Notes: generated from the letters alone by a model not told the origin. DNA of 64,000 nucleotides from Kitasatospora atroaurantiaca (GCF_007828955.1 NZ_VIVR01000001.1:2108001-2172000); one strand, 5' to 3'; shown: positions 1-7,046, counted from the first letter of the stretch. Made by a program: numbers and translations.

Positions 1-168
1 ATCTCCGGCTCGCTCCACCTGCAGCGACCTTGCGAACCAATCCGCCGACCAAGGGAATTTCATACCGAATGAGCCGCGGCCCCACCCCCGAAGGGATGAG
101 GCCGCGACAAGGAGCTTGTCGACCGATGATCCTACTGTCTAGTCGCCCGTCAGGTCACGCGTTGTCGG
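1..168. other. gene-free left edge of window
   Basis: I see no convincing gene here. The stretch lies downstream of the leftward hypothetical gene that follows. An attachment-site copy of the tRNA-Met 3' end, expected at the far end of the prophage, is not recognisable, which suggests that the prophage continues to the left. Confidence 0.4.
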
Positions 169-648
169 TCACTGGGCAGCTTCCCTCTTGGTGATGGTGC
201 GCTTCGTGGCGCGGGTGAGCTGAATTCGGGCGAGCGGTTCACCTTCGAGCCAATTGGGCCTGCTGGCGGCGCGCCGGGGCTTGACCGCAAGCACTCGGAG
301 GAGGTGCTTGGTGGCGAGCGTGGCCAGGGTCTTGTGCGGGTCCTTGGTCGACTTGAGGTGGAGGACGGCGTGCCAGGTACGGCCCGGCTGGAGCCGGGCG
401 TCGAGGGCGGTCTGGGCCTTGGCGGCCTCGGCGGGGGTGGTGCTGGCGGGCAGGTCGGGCAGCGGGCCTGCGGTGATCCATGTCTGGAGGCTGAGGCCGT
501 GGGGCTGGAGGCGCAGTCCGAGGCGGTGTCCGTCGGGGTGGGTGAGGTAGGTCGCGCCGGGCGGTCCGGCGTTCTCGGTGCTCCTGACCCAGTCGGGCAG
601 CTGGGTGGCGAGTTGTGCCGCGAATTCGTCGGCGGTGGTCGTGCTCAT
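169..648 (-). CDS. hypothetical phage protein, 159 aa
   Basis: I do not recognise the family. The protein starts MSTTTADEF, is moderately basic toward the C-terminus (TKRTITKREAAQ) and has no membrane segment or metal-binding motif. The ATG is preceded by AAAGGACC, a good ribosome binding site, and overlaps the end of the upstream methyltransferase-like gene by four bases, so the two are translationally coupled. A longer reading frame continues upstream but is only a shadow of the methyltransferase gene. It is the last visible gene of the leftward early operon. A role in DNA handling is guessed only from the neighbours. Confidence 0.75.
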   Translation of the reverse strand: MSTTTADEFAAQLATQLPDWVRSTENAGPPGATYLTHPDGHRLGLRLQPHGLSLQTWITAGPLPDLPASTTPAEAAKAQTALDARLQPGRTWHAVLHLKSTKDPHKTLATLATKHLLRVLAVKPRRAASRPNWLEGEPLARIQLTRATKRTITKREAAQ

Positions 649-1667
649 GCGGTCCTTTCCAGGGGTTGGGTGAGGGTGTCGAGGAGGCGGGCAGCACGGC
701 GCCAGGCGGCTTCGGTGGCGGCCCGTTCGACAGTGCGGTTGCGGTGGGCGATGATCTCGGCGCGTTCGGCGCGGGCTCGGGAGGGCCAGTTGGGCTCGGC
801 GAGGGAGTCGGCCTTGGCGATGACGACATTGGGTCCGAGGTCCCACACGATGGCGTTGACCGCACAGCAGGCGACGGCGATGGGGTCGATGTCGTTGGCA
901 AACCAGTGGAAGTCGGCTGGCTGGTGGCCGGCGTCGCGGATGTGCTGAGCTGCGGCGCGGAGCATGCTGCCGCTGCCAGCAGCAGGGTCGTGGATGCTCA
1001 GACCGGGGCGGAGGTCTTCCGGGGAGCCGAGCAGGATGCGGGCCATGAAGTCGCATACGGCGTTGGGTGTGTGGAACTCGCCGCTCCCGGATCTCTGCGC
1101 CTTGGATCGCATTTCCATGACGAGGCGGGACAGAACGTCGGCGTCGGACCGGAGACTGGGGTCCTTGTGCCCGGTGATGTCGAGCAGTCCGCTGTTGATC
1201 GCGGCGTGCGCGGTCTTGTGGGCGGCGTACAGGAGATCGCTGTCGGCTTCCCCGTGGTTGAGCCAGTCGTGGAGCGGTAGTGCGCGTTCGATGAGGTCGG
1301 GGCGGCGCAGCCAGTAGGAGCGCCAAATGTGGCGCAGCAGGTCCGTGAGTTCTGCCGGGTTGAGTGCGAGGACCTGGTCCCCGAGGTCGGGGCCGTGTTC
1401 GTCTGCCGGGGCCATCATGGCGAGGGCTCCGACGATGCCAATGGGTATGCCGATGTCGGAACCGCCGCGGGCACTGAACCAGGCGGAGGTGACGTGCTCC
1501 CCGACTTGGGAGGCGGCGCGTCGGTGGTCGGCGAACGGGGCGCGGCGGTGCTGGCCGGTTCGAATCTTGGGCTTGGGTGGTGCGGCGGCGGCTTCCTGCG
1601 CCGCCTCGACCCATGCGGGCAGAGGGCGGGGAACGACGACCGGTGCACTGCCGGGCAGGAGGCTCAT
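645..1667 (-). CDS. N-6 adenine DNA methyltransferase-like protein (HsdM-type fold)
   Basis: This 340-residue protein has the SAM-binding motif I as DPAAGSGSML near residue 230. Just before it is FHTPNAVCDFMARILL, the pattern that precedes motif I in type I HsdM-like enzymes. ANDIDPIAVACC follows, as expected for motifs II/III. A clear catalytic (N/D)PP(Y/F) motif IV is missing, so the enzyme may be divergent, may need a partner, or may not methylate. The start ATG (MSLLPG) has AAAGGA eight bases upstream. It sits in the early operon with a C5 methyltransferase, which suggests protection of phage DNA from host restriction. The fold assignment is firm, the activity is not. Confidence 0.75.
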   Translation of the reverse strand: MSLLPGSAPVVVPRPLPAWVEAAQEAAAAPPKPKIRTGQHRRAPFADHRRAASQVGEHVTSAWFSARGGSDIGIPIGIVGALAMMAPADEHGPDLGDQVLALNPAELTDLLRHIWRSYWLRRPDLIERALPLHDWLNHGEADSDLLYAAHKTAHAAINSGLLDITGHKDPSLRSDADVLSRLVMEMRSKAQRSGSGEFHTPNAVCDFMARILLGSPEDLRPGLSIHDPAAGSGSMLRAAAQHIRDAGHQPADFHWFANDIDPIAVACCAVNAIVWDLGPNVVIAKADSLAEPNWPSRARAERAEIIAHRNRTVERAATEAAWRRAARLLDTLTQPLERTA

Positions 1668-1757
1668 CGTGGGTCCTTTCTGGCGTTCAGGCATGGCGGC
1701 CGGCCGGGGGGCTGCGAGCGCGCAGTCCCCCGGCTGCCGGGGTGGCGGTGCGGTGGA

Positions 1758-2396
1758 TCACGCGGGGCGGTGCTGGTCCTCGTTGCGGGCGTCCAGTGCG
1801 GCCTGGATGTGCTCTGGTGGGCAGGCGCCGAGGAGGCCCGTGTCCGGCTCGGGCCGCGTGAACCATCCGGCGAAACGCAGGACCCGCTCGTAGCCGTCGG
1901 CGCCGCCAGCGAAGCCAGTCCGTGCTGCGTGCTCTTGGTCGCGGGCGATGAAGACCCAGCGGGGCAGCTCGGGCCCTGCGGGGACGACCTGGAAGCCGCC
2001 TGCGCGCGGTGCCTCGATCGCGGGCAGCCCGGCAGCGGTGAGGATGGCGATTGCGGTCCGGACCTCGAGGTAGTTGGCGTCCTGGGGGGCGCACCCCGCA
2101 GACGGCGCGACGTGCGGGGCGCCGGGCTTCGGGTGCGCGGCGCGGTGGATGGCTTCCACGATTTCGGCGTCGGTGTCGCGGCGCAGGAGCCGGAAGGATG
2201 CGGCGGCGATGAGGTTGACGGCGTAGCCGTCGGCGAAGGCCAGGCGCAGGTAGGCCTCGACGCTGAGGCTGGGGTGGTGGTGCTGGCGGTGAGCCTTGAG
2301 GGCTTCGCGAACCATTCGGTAGCCGATGGCGACGGCTTCGGCGGGGAGGTCGAGCTGTTCAGCGAGGCGCTGGACGGCGCTGATCCGGTCGATCAT
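1758..2396 (-). CDS. hypothetical phage protein, 212 aa
   Basis: I do not recognise this protein. It starts MIDRISAVQRLAEQLDLP with an AAGGAAG ribosome binding site. The first half is helical and resembles a small regulatory domain. The second half contains GPELPRWVFIARDQEH and ends with an acidic, Glu/Asp/His-rich tail. An upstream in-frame extension is Arg/Pro-rich shadow sequence across two hairpins and was rejected. It lies between the methyltransferase-like gene and the Cys-rich micro-gene. No function is proposed. Confidence 0.7.
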   Translation of the reverse strand: MIDRISAVQRLAEQLDLPAEAVAIGYRMVREALKAHRQHHHPSLSVEAYLRLAFADGYAVNLIAAASFRLLRRDTDAEIVEAIHRAAHPKPGAPHVAPSAGCAPQDANYLEVRTAIAILTAAGLPAIEAPRAGGFQVVPAGPELPRWVFIARDQEHAARTGFAGGADGYERVLRFAGWFTRPEPDTGLLGACPPEHIQAALDARNEDQHRPA

Positions 2397-2418
2397 GTTG
2401 TTCTTCCTTCGCTCATAG

Positions 2419-2448
2419 CTCCGCCCCGGCCGGTTGGCCGGGGCGGAG
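2419..2448. terminator. perfect GC-rich hairpin (13-bp stem)
   Basis: CTCCGCCCCGGCC and its exact reverse complement are separated by the four bases GGTT. This hairpin is the second of two in a row just upstream of the 212-aa gene. No T-tract follows on either strand, so it may be a processing or attenuation element rather than a simple intrinsic terminator. Confidence 0.5.
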
Positions 2449-2454
2449 GGAGGT

Positions 2455-2488
2455 GGGTGGTGGCCCGGCCGTGGCCGGGCCACCACCC
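2455..2488. terminator. perfect GC-rich hairpin (16-bp stem)
   Basis: A 16-bp perfect inverted repeat (GGGTGGTGGCCCGGCC, then GT, then the complement) begins six bases after the stop codon of the Cys-rich micro-gene. This position fits a terminator or mRNA-stabilising hairpin, which would make the small transcript from the upstream promoter partly independent. Confidence 0.55.
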
Positions 2489-2494
2489 GGTTGG

Positions 2495-2593
2495 TCAGCG
2501 GCGCTTGCGGGGGCGGGGACGCCGTCCGCCGCATCCGGCGTGGCCGCAGCCGCCGCAGAATCCGCCTCGGTTGCACTCGCACGGGCAGGCCAT
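2495..2593 (-). CDS. 32-aa cysteine-rich micro-protein
   Basis: The product starts MACPCECNRGGFC and contains CGGCGHAGC before a basic tail ending RPRPRKRR. It has seven cysteines and one histidine in about 20 residues, a good candidate for a tiny zinc-binding knuckle with a nucleic-acid-binding tail. GAAAGGAAAC lies just upstream of the ATG. A strong phage promoter-type element lies 45-75 bases upstream and a 16-bp hairpin follows the stop, so the gene looks like its own transcription unit. Function is unknown. It is easily missed because of its size. Confidence 0.7.
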   Translation of the reverse strand: MACPCECNRGGFCGGCGHAGCGGRRPRPRKRR

Positions 2594-2635
2594 TTCCGTT
2601 TCCTTTCGTCGATTTCTGAATCCTGTCGAATTCCT

Positions 2636-2670
2636 TACTTATATCTTAGTCGCAATTACCTCCAATTCAA
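2636..2670 (-). promoter_or_regulatory. phage promoter family A, copy 1
   Basis: Read on the minus strand, a TTGAAT -35 box is followed after 16 bases by TAAGAT. The -10 lies inside the 19-bp element TGCGACTAAGATATAAGTA, which is repeated exactly or nearly so at four places in the window, each time upstream of a leftward gene. This copy drives the Cys-rich micro-gene and probably the genes beyond it. The local DNA is markedly AT-rich. Confidence 0.75.
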
Positions 2671-2679
2671 GAAATGCCG

Positions 2680-2702
2680 AGAAATTTTATAACTGAATTT
2701 CT
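2680..2702. terminator. AT-rich hairpin after the WhiB-like gene
   Basis: AGAAATT pairs with AATTTCT across a nine-base loop directly after the stop codon of the WhiB-like gene. The stem is weak for a high-GC host. It may terminate the upstream transcript before the next promoter. Confidence 0.35.
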
Positions 2703-2704
2703 GG

Positions 2705-3139
2705 CTATTCCCCGCGCTGGGATTCCGCTGCTTCTCTTGCCAGGCGACGGCGGCGTCCACGCTGGTAGTCGCGCTGCGCCTGGCGGCAGGCGGTGCAGGC
2801 TCGCTCGCCGTACCGGGAGTGCGCGCGGGCCCCTGCGGGGAGACCGCACGAAGCCCGCATCGGGGGCTCGTCCGGCGCCGGGCCGACGCCGGCCGCAGAG
2901 GCAACAGCCCGGCCGTCATGCCACAGGTGACCGCCGCAGACCCCGTCGAATCCGCTCCGGCTCGGCTTGACCTCAGCTACGCACTCAGCGCGGAACGGGC
3001 AGTCCTGACAGAGGGCCAGCAGCTCGAAGACGCCAGAGAGCAGGGCGAATCGGCCGGTGGCTGGCCCATCTGCGGGTGCGAACCGCAGGTCGCCGAAGCA
3101 CGGGGCGCGTTCCGTCCGGCCGTTTCGGGCGGCGGTCAC
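2705..3139 (-). CDS. WhiB-like iron-sulfur transcription factor
   Basis: Four cysteines in Wbl spacing are visible: one in APCFGDL near residue 14, then CQDCPFRAEC, which gives C-x2-C-x5-C. They are followed by GVCGGHLW, the position of the G[VI]WGG turn of WhiB proteins, with Trp replaced by Cys. A second CTACR pair and an Arg-rich tail follow, a likely DNA-contacting extension. Wbl proteins bind a 4Fe-4S cluster and act with the principal sigma factor. Phage Wbl proteins are known in actinophages and can mimic or inhibit host Wbl regulators. The start is GTG, four bases from the end of the methyltransferase reading frame, with a weak GAG upstream; the two are probably coupled. Confidence 0.82.
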   Translation of the reverse strand: MTAARNGRTERAPCFGDLRFAPADGPATGRFALLSGVFELLALCQDCPFRAECVAEVKPSRSGFDGVCGGHLWHDGRAVASAAGVGPAPDEPPMRASCGLPAGARAHSRYGERACTACRQAQRDYQRGRRRRLAREAAESQRGE

Positions 3140-3144
3140 CGATG

Positions 3145-4626
3145 TCAGCTCAGGACCTCCATCAGGCGGCTGCCGAGGAGGGCTGCGGCGTTGACGGACA
3201 CGGCGTTCCCGGCCTGCTTGGTGCGCTCACCCTTGGTGCCCTTGACGATGTACTCGCCGGGGAAGCGTTGTGCCCCGAGCTGCTCCTCCGGCTGGAGCAT
3301 CCGGAAGTAGCAGTCCTCTATCGCCTCCGCGAAGGAAGCGATCCCGACGGAGTCGCGGGTGGAGAGCGTGTGCACGGGCTCGGCAGCCGTCCTGACTGCG
3401 GCACGGCGGTAAGGAATCACCAGGGTGTGCCGGGCCCGCTCGCGGGCGATTCGCCGTGTAGCGCCGGGAACGGTCAGGCCGTGGTGACGGGCGGTGGCGA
3501 TCGTGGACAGCGGCTCGGCCAGGGAGCGTGCCGACCCGTTGCGCCGCATGTCCACGACGAAAGGCGGTACCGTCACCAGTGCCTCGGTCTCGCGCGTCAT
3601 CCGGGTGCGCATGGGCGCCGTCGTACTCTCGGGACTGTCGGCCCAGGTGCCGCCGACGGGGACGAGCAAGCCCTCGCCCTGCTTGGCGCAGCGCACGGGC
3701 ATCGGGAGTTCGCCAGCGGCCATCGCCCGGCCGTCGTGACCGGCGTGGTTGAGGGTGAGCACCGAGGCCCGGTCCGGGAAGAGCTCCAGGCCCCGGCGGA
3801 TGCGCTCGATCGTCTTGTCGGCGAGCGGCTTGGGCCTGTCACCGATCCGCTGTCCGAGGTTGGACCAGTCGATGACGTCGGCGGCCGGACGGACGTACGG
3901 CTCCACCACCGCGTGGCGGCACGTGGTGTTCGGGCAGCGGTAGTCGTACTGGACGCGGTACTTGCCGATGGTCCGGCCGTTGCGCCAGGTCTGGACGGCG
4001 TCCACGTCGGTGCCGCAGTCGAAGCAGTGGGCGCGCGGAGTGATCCGGAGATTGGGCATGGGGATGCCCTTGCGGGTGAAGCAAATGTACAGCCGGTCGC
4101 GCCACTGCGGCGCCGGCATGTTGCCCGGCCCGCCGAGGTGCGCCGAACTCGCCGAGACGATCTGGTGGTTGTAGCCGAGCAGCGTCATGCCGTCCAGCCA
4201 CCAGGCGAACAGGCTCCAGTCAGTGGCGAACTCGACCACGTTCTCGACCAGGACTGCGTCGTACCGGTGGATCTCGACGGCGCGAATCACGTCGGTGGCC
4301 GTCACCCGCGTCCGGATGAACGCCTCGGGGTCCACGGGGCCATCCTCCAGAAGGGACAGCTGGCCTTCGGGAACCCGGCGGCGCCCGCCGGCGGGCGAAA
4401 TCTCGGTGCAGATCGGCGACGCCCACAGCACGTTGGTCTTCGGCAGACGCCGCATGTCGAAGCCGTCGAGGTTGGCGAGAAGGTGGTCAGCCTGGCGGTG
4501 GTTCGCGGCGTGGGTCTCCAGGGCGGTGCGCCAGTGGTTGACGGCGACGACGAGTTCGAATCCGGCCTCGACCAGGCCGGTACTGCTGCCGCCTGCTCCG
4601 CAGAACAGGTCGGTGAAGGTGATCAC
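3145..4626 (-). CDS. C5-cytosine DNA methyltransferase, phage type
   Basis: This 493-residue protein starts MITFTDLFCGAGGSS, motif I of C5 methyltransferases. Motif VI appears as VENVVEF, motif VIII as PQWRDRLY and motif X as QAGNAVSVNAA. The catalytic loop (motif IV) is not the usual GPPCQ but SPICTEISPAGG, so the nucleophile would be the Cys of that segment. Between motifs VIII and X is an insert with two Cys pairs (HCFDCGTD and RCPNTTCRH), a likely zinc ribbon in the target-recognition region. It has no restriction partner nearby, so self-protection or anti-restriction is likely. The GTG start follows TTGGAGCCC, one of several shared ribosome binding cassettes. An alternative TTG lies four codons upstream. 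Confidence 0.88.
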   Translation of the reverse strand: MITFTDLFCGAGGSSTGLVEAGFELVVAVNHWRTALETHAANHRQADHLLANLDGFDMRRLPKTNVLWASPICTEISPAGGRRRVPEGQLSLLEDGPVDPEAFIRTRVTATDVIRAVEIHRYDAVLVENVVEFATDWSLFAWWLDGMTLLGYNHQIVSASSAHLGGPGNMPAPQWRDRLYICFTRKGIPMPNLRITPRAHCFDCGTDVDAVQTWRNGRTIGKYRVQYDYRCPNTTCRHAVVEPYVRPAADVIDWSNLGQRIGDRPKPLADKTIERIRRGLELFPDRASVLTLNHAGHDGRAMAAGELPMPVRCAKQGEGLLVPVGGTWADSPESTTAPMRTRMTRETEALVTVPPFVVDMRRNGSARSLAEPLSTIATARHHGLTVPGATRRIARERARHTLVIPYRRAAVRTAAEPVHTLSTRDSVGIASFAEAIEDCYFRMLQPEEQLGAQRFPGEYIVKGTKGERTKQAGNAVSVNAAALLGSRLMEVLS

Positions 4627-4686
4627 AAAGGGCTCCAAGAGGCTGGACGGGCCCGCCGGTTGAAGGCGGCCTGCCGTGAAGGGTGG

Positions 4687-5058
4687 TCAGCGCAGCGACG
4701 GGCAGCCGTCGGCGCGGGCGAGCAGCAGGAGTTGCCTGTGCAGTCCGCTCTTCCCGAGGCACTGCGCCTCGCTGATGGCGGCGGCGAGGTCATTCCGGGC
4801 CTCGCGGGTGTCGGGGTGCGGGAAGGCGCAGGGGCATCCCTGCGACGCGGGGCCGGGCTCGGCTGCGCCGCGCTCGCGGCTGATGGCGCCGGCCAGCGCC
4901 TGCTGTGCGGCCTGCATGTGGCGGGCGAGCGGCGTGGCTGCTGCGGGGCTGGCCGGAGTCTTCGTGCCGAGTCGGCGGCGCACGAGCCGGGGGTTCGCGG
5001 CAGGGGTCGGGGTCGGCCGGATCAGGTCCAGCGCCCAGGATGGGGTGCTGTTGGTCAT
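4687..5058 (-). CDS. hypothetical phage protein, 123 aa
   Basis: I do not recognise this protein. It starts MTNSTPSWALDLIRPTPTPAANP, has a helical Ala/Gln-rich middle, a C-P-C pair (GCPCAFPHP) and a Leu-rich C-terminus (LHRQLLLLARADGCPSLR). GGAGACA precedes the ATG. It is co-directional with the C5 methyltransferase (60 bases downstream) and the small membrane protein upstream. No function is proposed. Confidence 0.65.
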   Translation of the reverse strand: MTNSTPSWALDLIRPTPTPAANPRLVRRRLGTKTPASPAAATPLARHMQAAQQALAGAISRERGAAEPGPASQGCPCAFPHPDTREARNDLAAAISEAQCLGKSGLHRQLLLLARADGCPSLR

Positions 5059-5110
5059 GGTCTGTCTCCGAGGTCGGCCCCGGCCCGCCGTGTGGCGGGC
5101 CGGGGACTGT

Positions 5111-5236
5111 TCAGGGGCGGCGGCGGTGGGCGGCGGGTCGGGCGGTCCGGCGCTCCCATGCGAGCTGTTCGATGGCCGCTGCGGTGAGCAGGCCGAGCGC
5201 GACGACGCCAGCGGCGAGTAAGCCGAGGGAGATCAC
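5111..5236 (-). CDS. small single-span membrane protein, 41 aa
   Basis: The GTG start is preceded by GAGGTG and overlaps the end of the upstream gene by four bases (GTGA), a coupling typical of this operon. Residues 2-20 (ISLGLLAAGVVALGLLTAA) form one hydrophobic segment, followed by a short basic tail (WERRTARPAAHRRRP). Function is unknown. Micro-membrane proteins in early phage operons are often host-takeover or exclusion factors, but nothing here proves that. Confidence 0.6.
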   Translation of the reverse strand: MISLGLLAAGVVALGLLTAAAIEQLAWERRTARPAAHRRRP

Positions 5237-5925
5237 GGCGCCACCTCGGCCACGTCGTGGGCAGCCTGGGTGGCGGGCTCGGTGGGCCGTGGCCGGTTCA
5301 GCTCGGCCAAGTCGATCCAGGTGTGAAGGACCTTCGCGTTTCGGCTCCACAGGCTCCGGGGCCAGTCGGCGCTGGGGTGGGTCCACAGCCGGACCCATCC
5401 GGCGCGACTCAGGCTGTCCTGGTGCTGCTGGTGCGCGAGGACCGCGGCGCTGGAGTCCGCGTACTGGCCGAGGTGTTCGGTCGCGCCGAACCGCGCGTCG
5501 GCGGCCTCGCTGGTGAAGACCGAGACCGGGTGTCCGGCGGGCGGGGCTTCGGCGATGCCGGACCGGGCCAGGTACTCGTCCACCTCGATCAGCAGCGGCG
5601 ACAGGATGGACTGGGCCGCATGGGCCAGCCCGCTCGGCGTCGAGTCGTAGACCAGGACTGTGGCGAGCTCGCCCTTCGGTTCGTGCTGTACGAGCCAGCT
5701 GATGACGTTCTCGGCGCGGAGCGGAAGCCCGGTCCCGGCGGTGATGGTCAGTCGGCTGCGGTCGGGCAGGGCGGCTGTGATCCGGCGGCTGGCCTTTGCA
5801 GCGTTCTTGATGTCCACCACGTAGCCACGGGCGCGCAGTGGTGTGATCAGGCGGTCGTACCGGTCATGGACGAGCCGCCAGGTCGGGTCGTGGATCCGAC
5901 CGGTGGGGATGGGTGCGAGGTTCAT
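5233..5925 (-). CDS. hypothetical protein, paralogue A of a tandem pair (230 aa)
   Basis: The protein opens MNLAPIPTGRIHDPTW and shares with the next upstream gene the framework MNLAP.P...DP.W....Y...ITPLR.RG.V.D, as well as a VLYDSTP.G segment near residue 100. The pair therefore arose by duplication. This copy is longer, with a C-terminal part containing GWVRLWTHPSADWPR. The ATG follows CTCTTGGAGACCTG, the same ribosome binding cassette used by its paralogue and by the Sak4-like gene. The family and function are unknown to me; no catalytic motif is evident. Confidence 0.75.
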   Translation of the reverse strand: MNLAPIPTGRIHDPTWRLVHDRYDRLITPLRARGYVVDIKNAAKASRRITAALPDRSRLTITAGTGLPLRAENVISWLVQHEPKGELATVLVYDSTPSGLAHAAQSILSPLLIEVDEYLARSGIAEAPPAGHPVSVFTSEAADARFGATEHLGQYADSSAAVLAHQQHQDSLSRAGWVRLWTHPSADWPRSLWSRNAKVLHTWIDLAELNRPRPTEPATQAAHDVAEVAP

Positions 5926-5975
5926 CAGGTCTCCAAGAGGTGCGCCGGGCCGCGTGCGGCCCGGCGCGAGGTGTG

Positions 5976-6629
5976 TCAGCGGCGGGCGCTGGCGATCTGC
6001 AGGACGGTGATCTCCGGGCCGAGGGCCCACACGGTGAGGAGCTGCGTGGGCTGCGGCTTCGGCTCCGATGCCGGGGACCAAGTGGGCGACCACACGGGCG
6101 ACCAGAGCAGGGCGGACAGCTCTTCGGCTCGGGTGGTGAAGCGCGTGGTGGCAGCGGTCAGCGGCTCGCGCGGGCCGTGCTCGGTGCGGCTGCCGGTGGG
6201 CCCGATCTCGGTGGTGACGAGCTGGTACTCCTCGTCCACGGCGGGAGCGGCCTGCAGCCTGGTGACGCGCTCCAACATCGGCCGGACATGCCCACCGTGG
6301 TGACGGTGCGCGCCCTCGGGAGTGGAGTCGTACAGGACGGTGATCGGGCCGTTGTTGTCCTCGTTCTCGGGCTGACGGGTGACCAGCCACTCGTCGACGC
6401 GGCGGGGGTCGGTGGGCAGGGCGTCGGCGCTACCGATGTGCAGCTCGGTGCCGTCGCCGAGGGTGACGCGTATGAAGTAGGCCCCGCCGCACAGCTCCAC
6501 GTCGGTGACCCAGCCGCGCTGGCGCAGCGGGGTGATCACGTGGGCGTAGTTGGCGTAGAGGGTCTGCCACAGCGGATCGGTGACGCCGTTGTGGTCGGGT
6601 AGGGGGGCGAGGTTCATGGTGATCGCCAT
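5976..6629 (-). CDS. hypothetical protein, paralogue B of a tandem pair (217 aa)
   Basis: It starts MAITMNLAPLPDHNGV and aligns with the downstream gene over the first 110 residues, including YANYAHVITPLRQRG and VLYDSTPEG. The C-terminal part is different and contains a repeated WSPVWSPTWSP stretch. GGAGACCTT directly precedes the ATG; a second in-frame Met at codon 5 aligns with the paralogue's start and could also be used. A type B regulatory element lies about 30-50 bases upstream of the start. Function unknown. Confidence 0.75.
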   Translation of the reverse strand: MAITMNLAPLPDHNGVTDPLWQTLYANYAHVITPLRQRGWVTDVELCGGAYFIRVTLGDGTELHIGSADALPTDPRRVDEWLVTRQPENEDNNGPITVLYDSTPEGAHRHHGGHVRPMLERVTRLQAAPAVDEEYQLVTTEIGPTGSRTEHGPREPLTAATTRFTTRAEELSALLWSPVWSPTWSPASEPKPQPTQLLTVWALGPEITVLQIASARR

Positions 6630-6660
6630 AAGGTCTCCAAGAGTGTCAGAACGTCTTGAA

Positions 6661-6677
6661 CCGTGTCACCTATCTTT
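6661..6677 (-). promoter_or_regulatory. repeated element B, copy 1
   Basis: On the minus strand this reads AAAGATAGGTGACACGG. The core AAGATAGGT..CACG recurs at three other minus-strand places and once, with one change, on the plus strand. It lies 32 bases upstream of the paralogue B start. Either a promoter with -10 AAGATA or a repressor operator would fit. No good -35 box is visible. Confidence 0.55.
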
Positions 6678-6963
6678 AGAGCGAGGTAATCACGGCCCTG
6701 GAGGTGCGGACGGCCTCCAGCAAGCCGATTTCGATGACGTCCGCCCCGAGCGAGCAGGTCGCCACCGGCAGGCCCTCGCGGGTGGCGAGCGAGACGGTGT
6801 CGGTCGGCAGGGCAGCCAGAGAGTAGGCCGCTCGGGCGAGTTCGGCCGCCGCTTCGGCCAGGGGCAGCGACTTGGCCAGCAGGGCCGGTTTGCAGTCGCC
6901 GCACGGACAGCTGACCGTCTTCACCTCCACGCAGTATCGGGCGGCAGCTCGAATGGAACTCAT
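6676..6963 (-). CDS. hypothetical protein with CPCGDC motif, 95 aa
   Basis: The N-terminal third contains VSCPCGDCKP, a compact three-Cys cluster. The rest is a helical Ala/Leu-rich domain ending in EAVRTSRAVITSL. GGAGGAAG precedes the ATG, and a family A promoter lies immediately upstream, so this is the first gene of a transcript. The cluster could bind metal, but I recognise no family. Confidence 0.7.
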   Translation of the reverse strand: MSSIRAAARYCVEVKTVSCPCGDCKPALLAKSLPLAEAAAELARAAYSLAALPTDTVSLATREGLPVATCSLGADVIEIGLLEAVRTSRAVITSL

Positions 6964-7001
6964 ATCTTCCTCCTGCGAGTTGGGGATTCGGTTGAATCCG
7001 T

Positions 7002-7036
7002 TACTTATATCTTAGTCGCATAGCGACCTGGGTCAA
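7002..7036 (-). promoter_or_regulatory. phage promoter family A, copy 2
   Basis: The minus strand has TTGACC, 16 bases, then TAAGAT within TGCGACTAAGATATAAGTA. This copy has the best -35 box of the set. It sits between the replication initiator and the 95-aa gene and would fire leftward into the paralogue pair and the methyltransferase operon. Confidence 0.78.
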
Positions 7037-7046
7037 TGTTTGTGGA

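Noticed and set aside
1-168. Possible attL: CGACCAAGGGA near position 47 matches 11 bases of the tRNA-Met gene
   Set aside because: The match stops at the anticodon stem and lacks the T-arm and acceptor sequence that an attachment core with the tRNA 3' half should have. It is too short to call in GC-rich DNA.
3076-5187. Long plus-strand reading frame of about 700 codons
   Set aside because: It is antisense to the clear C5 methyltransferase and WhiB-like genes, has biased composition, and no ribosome binding site.
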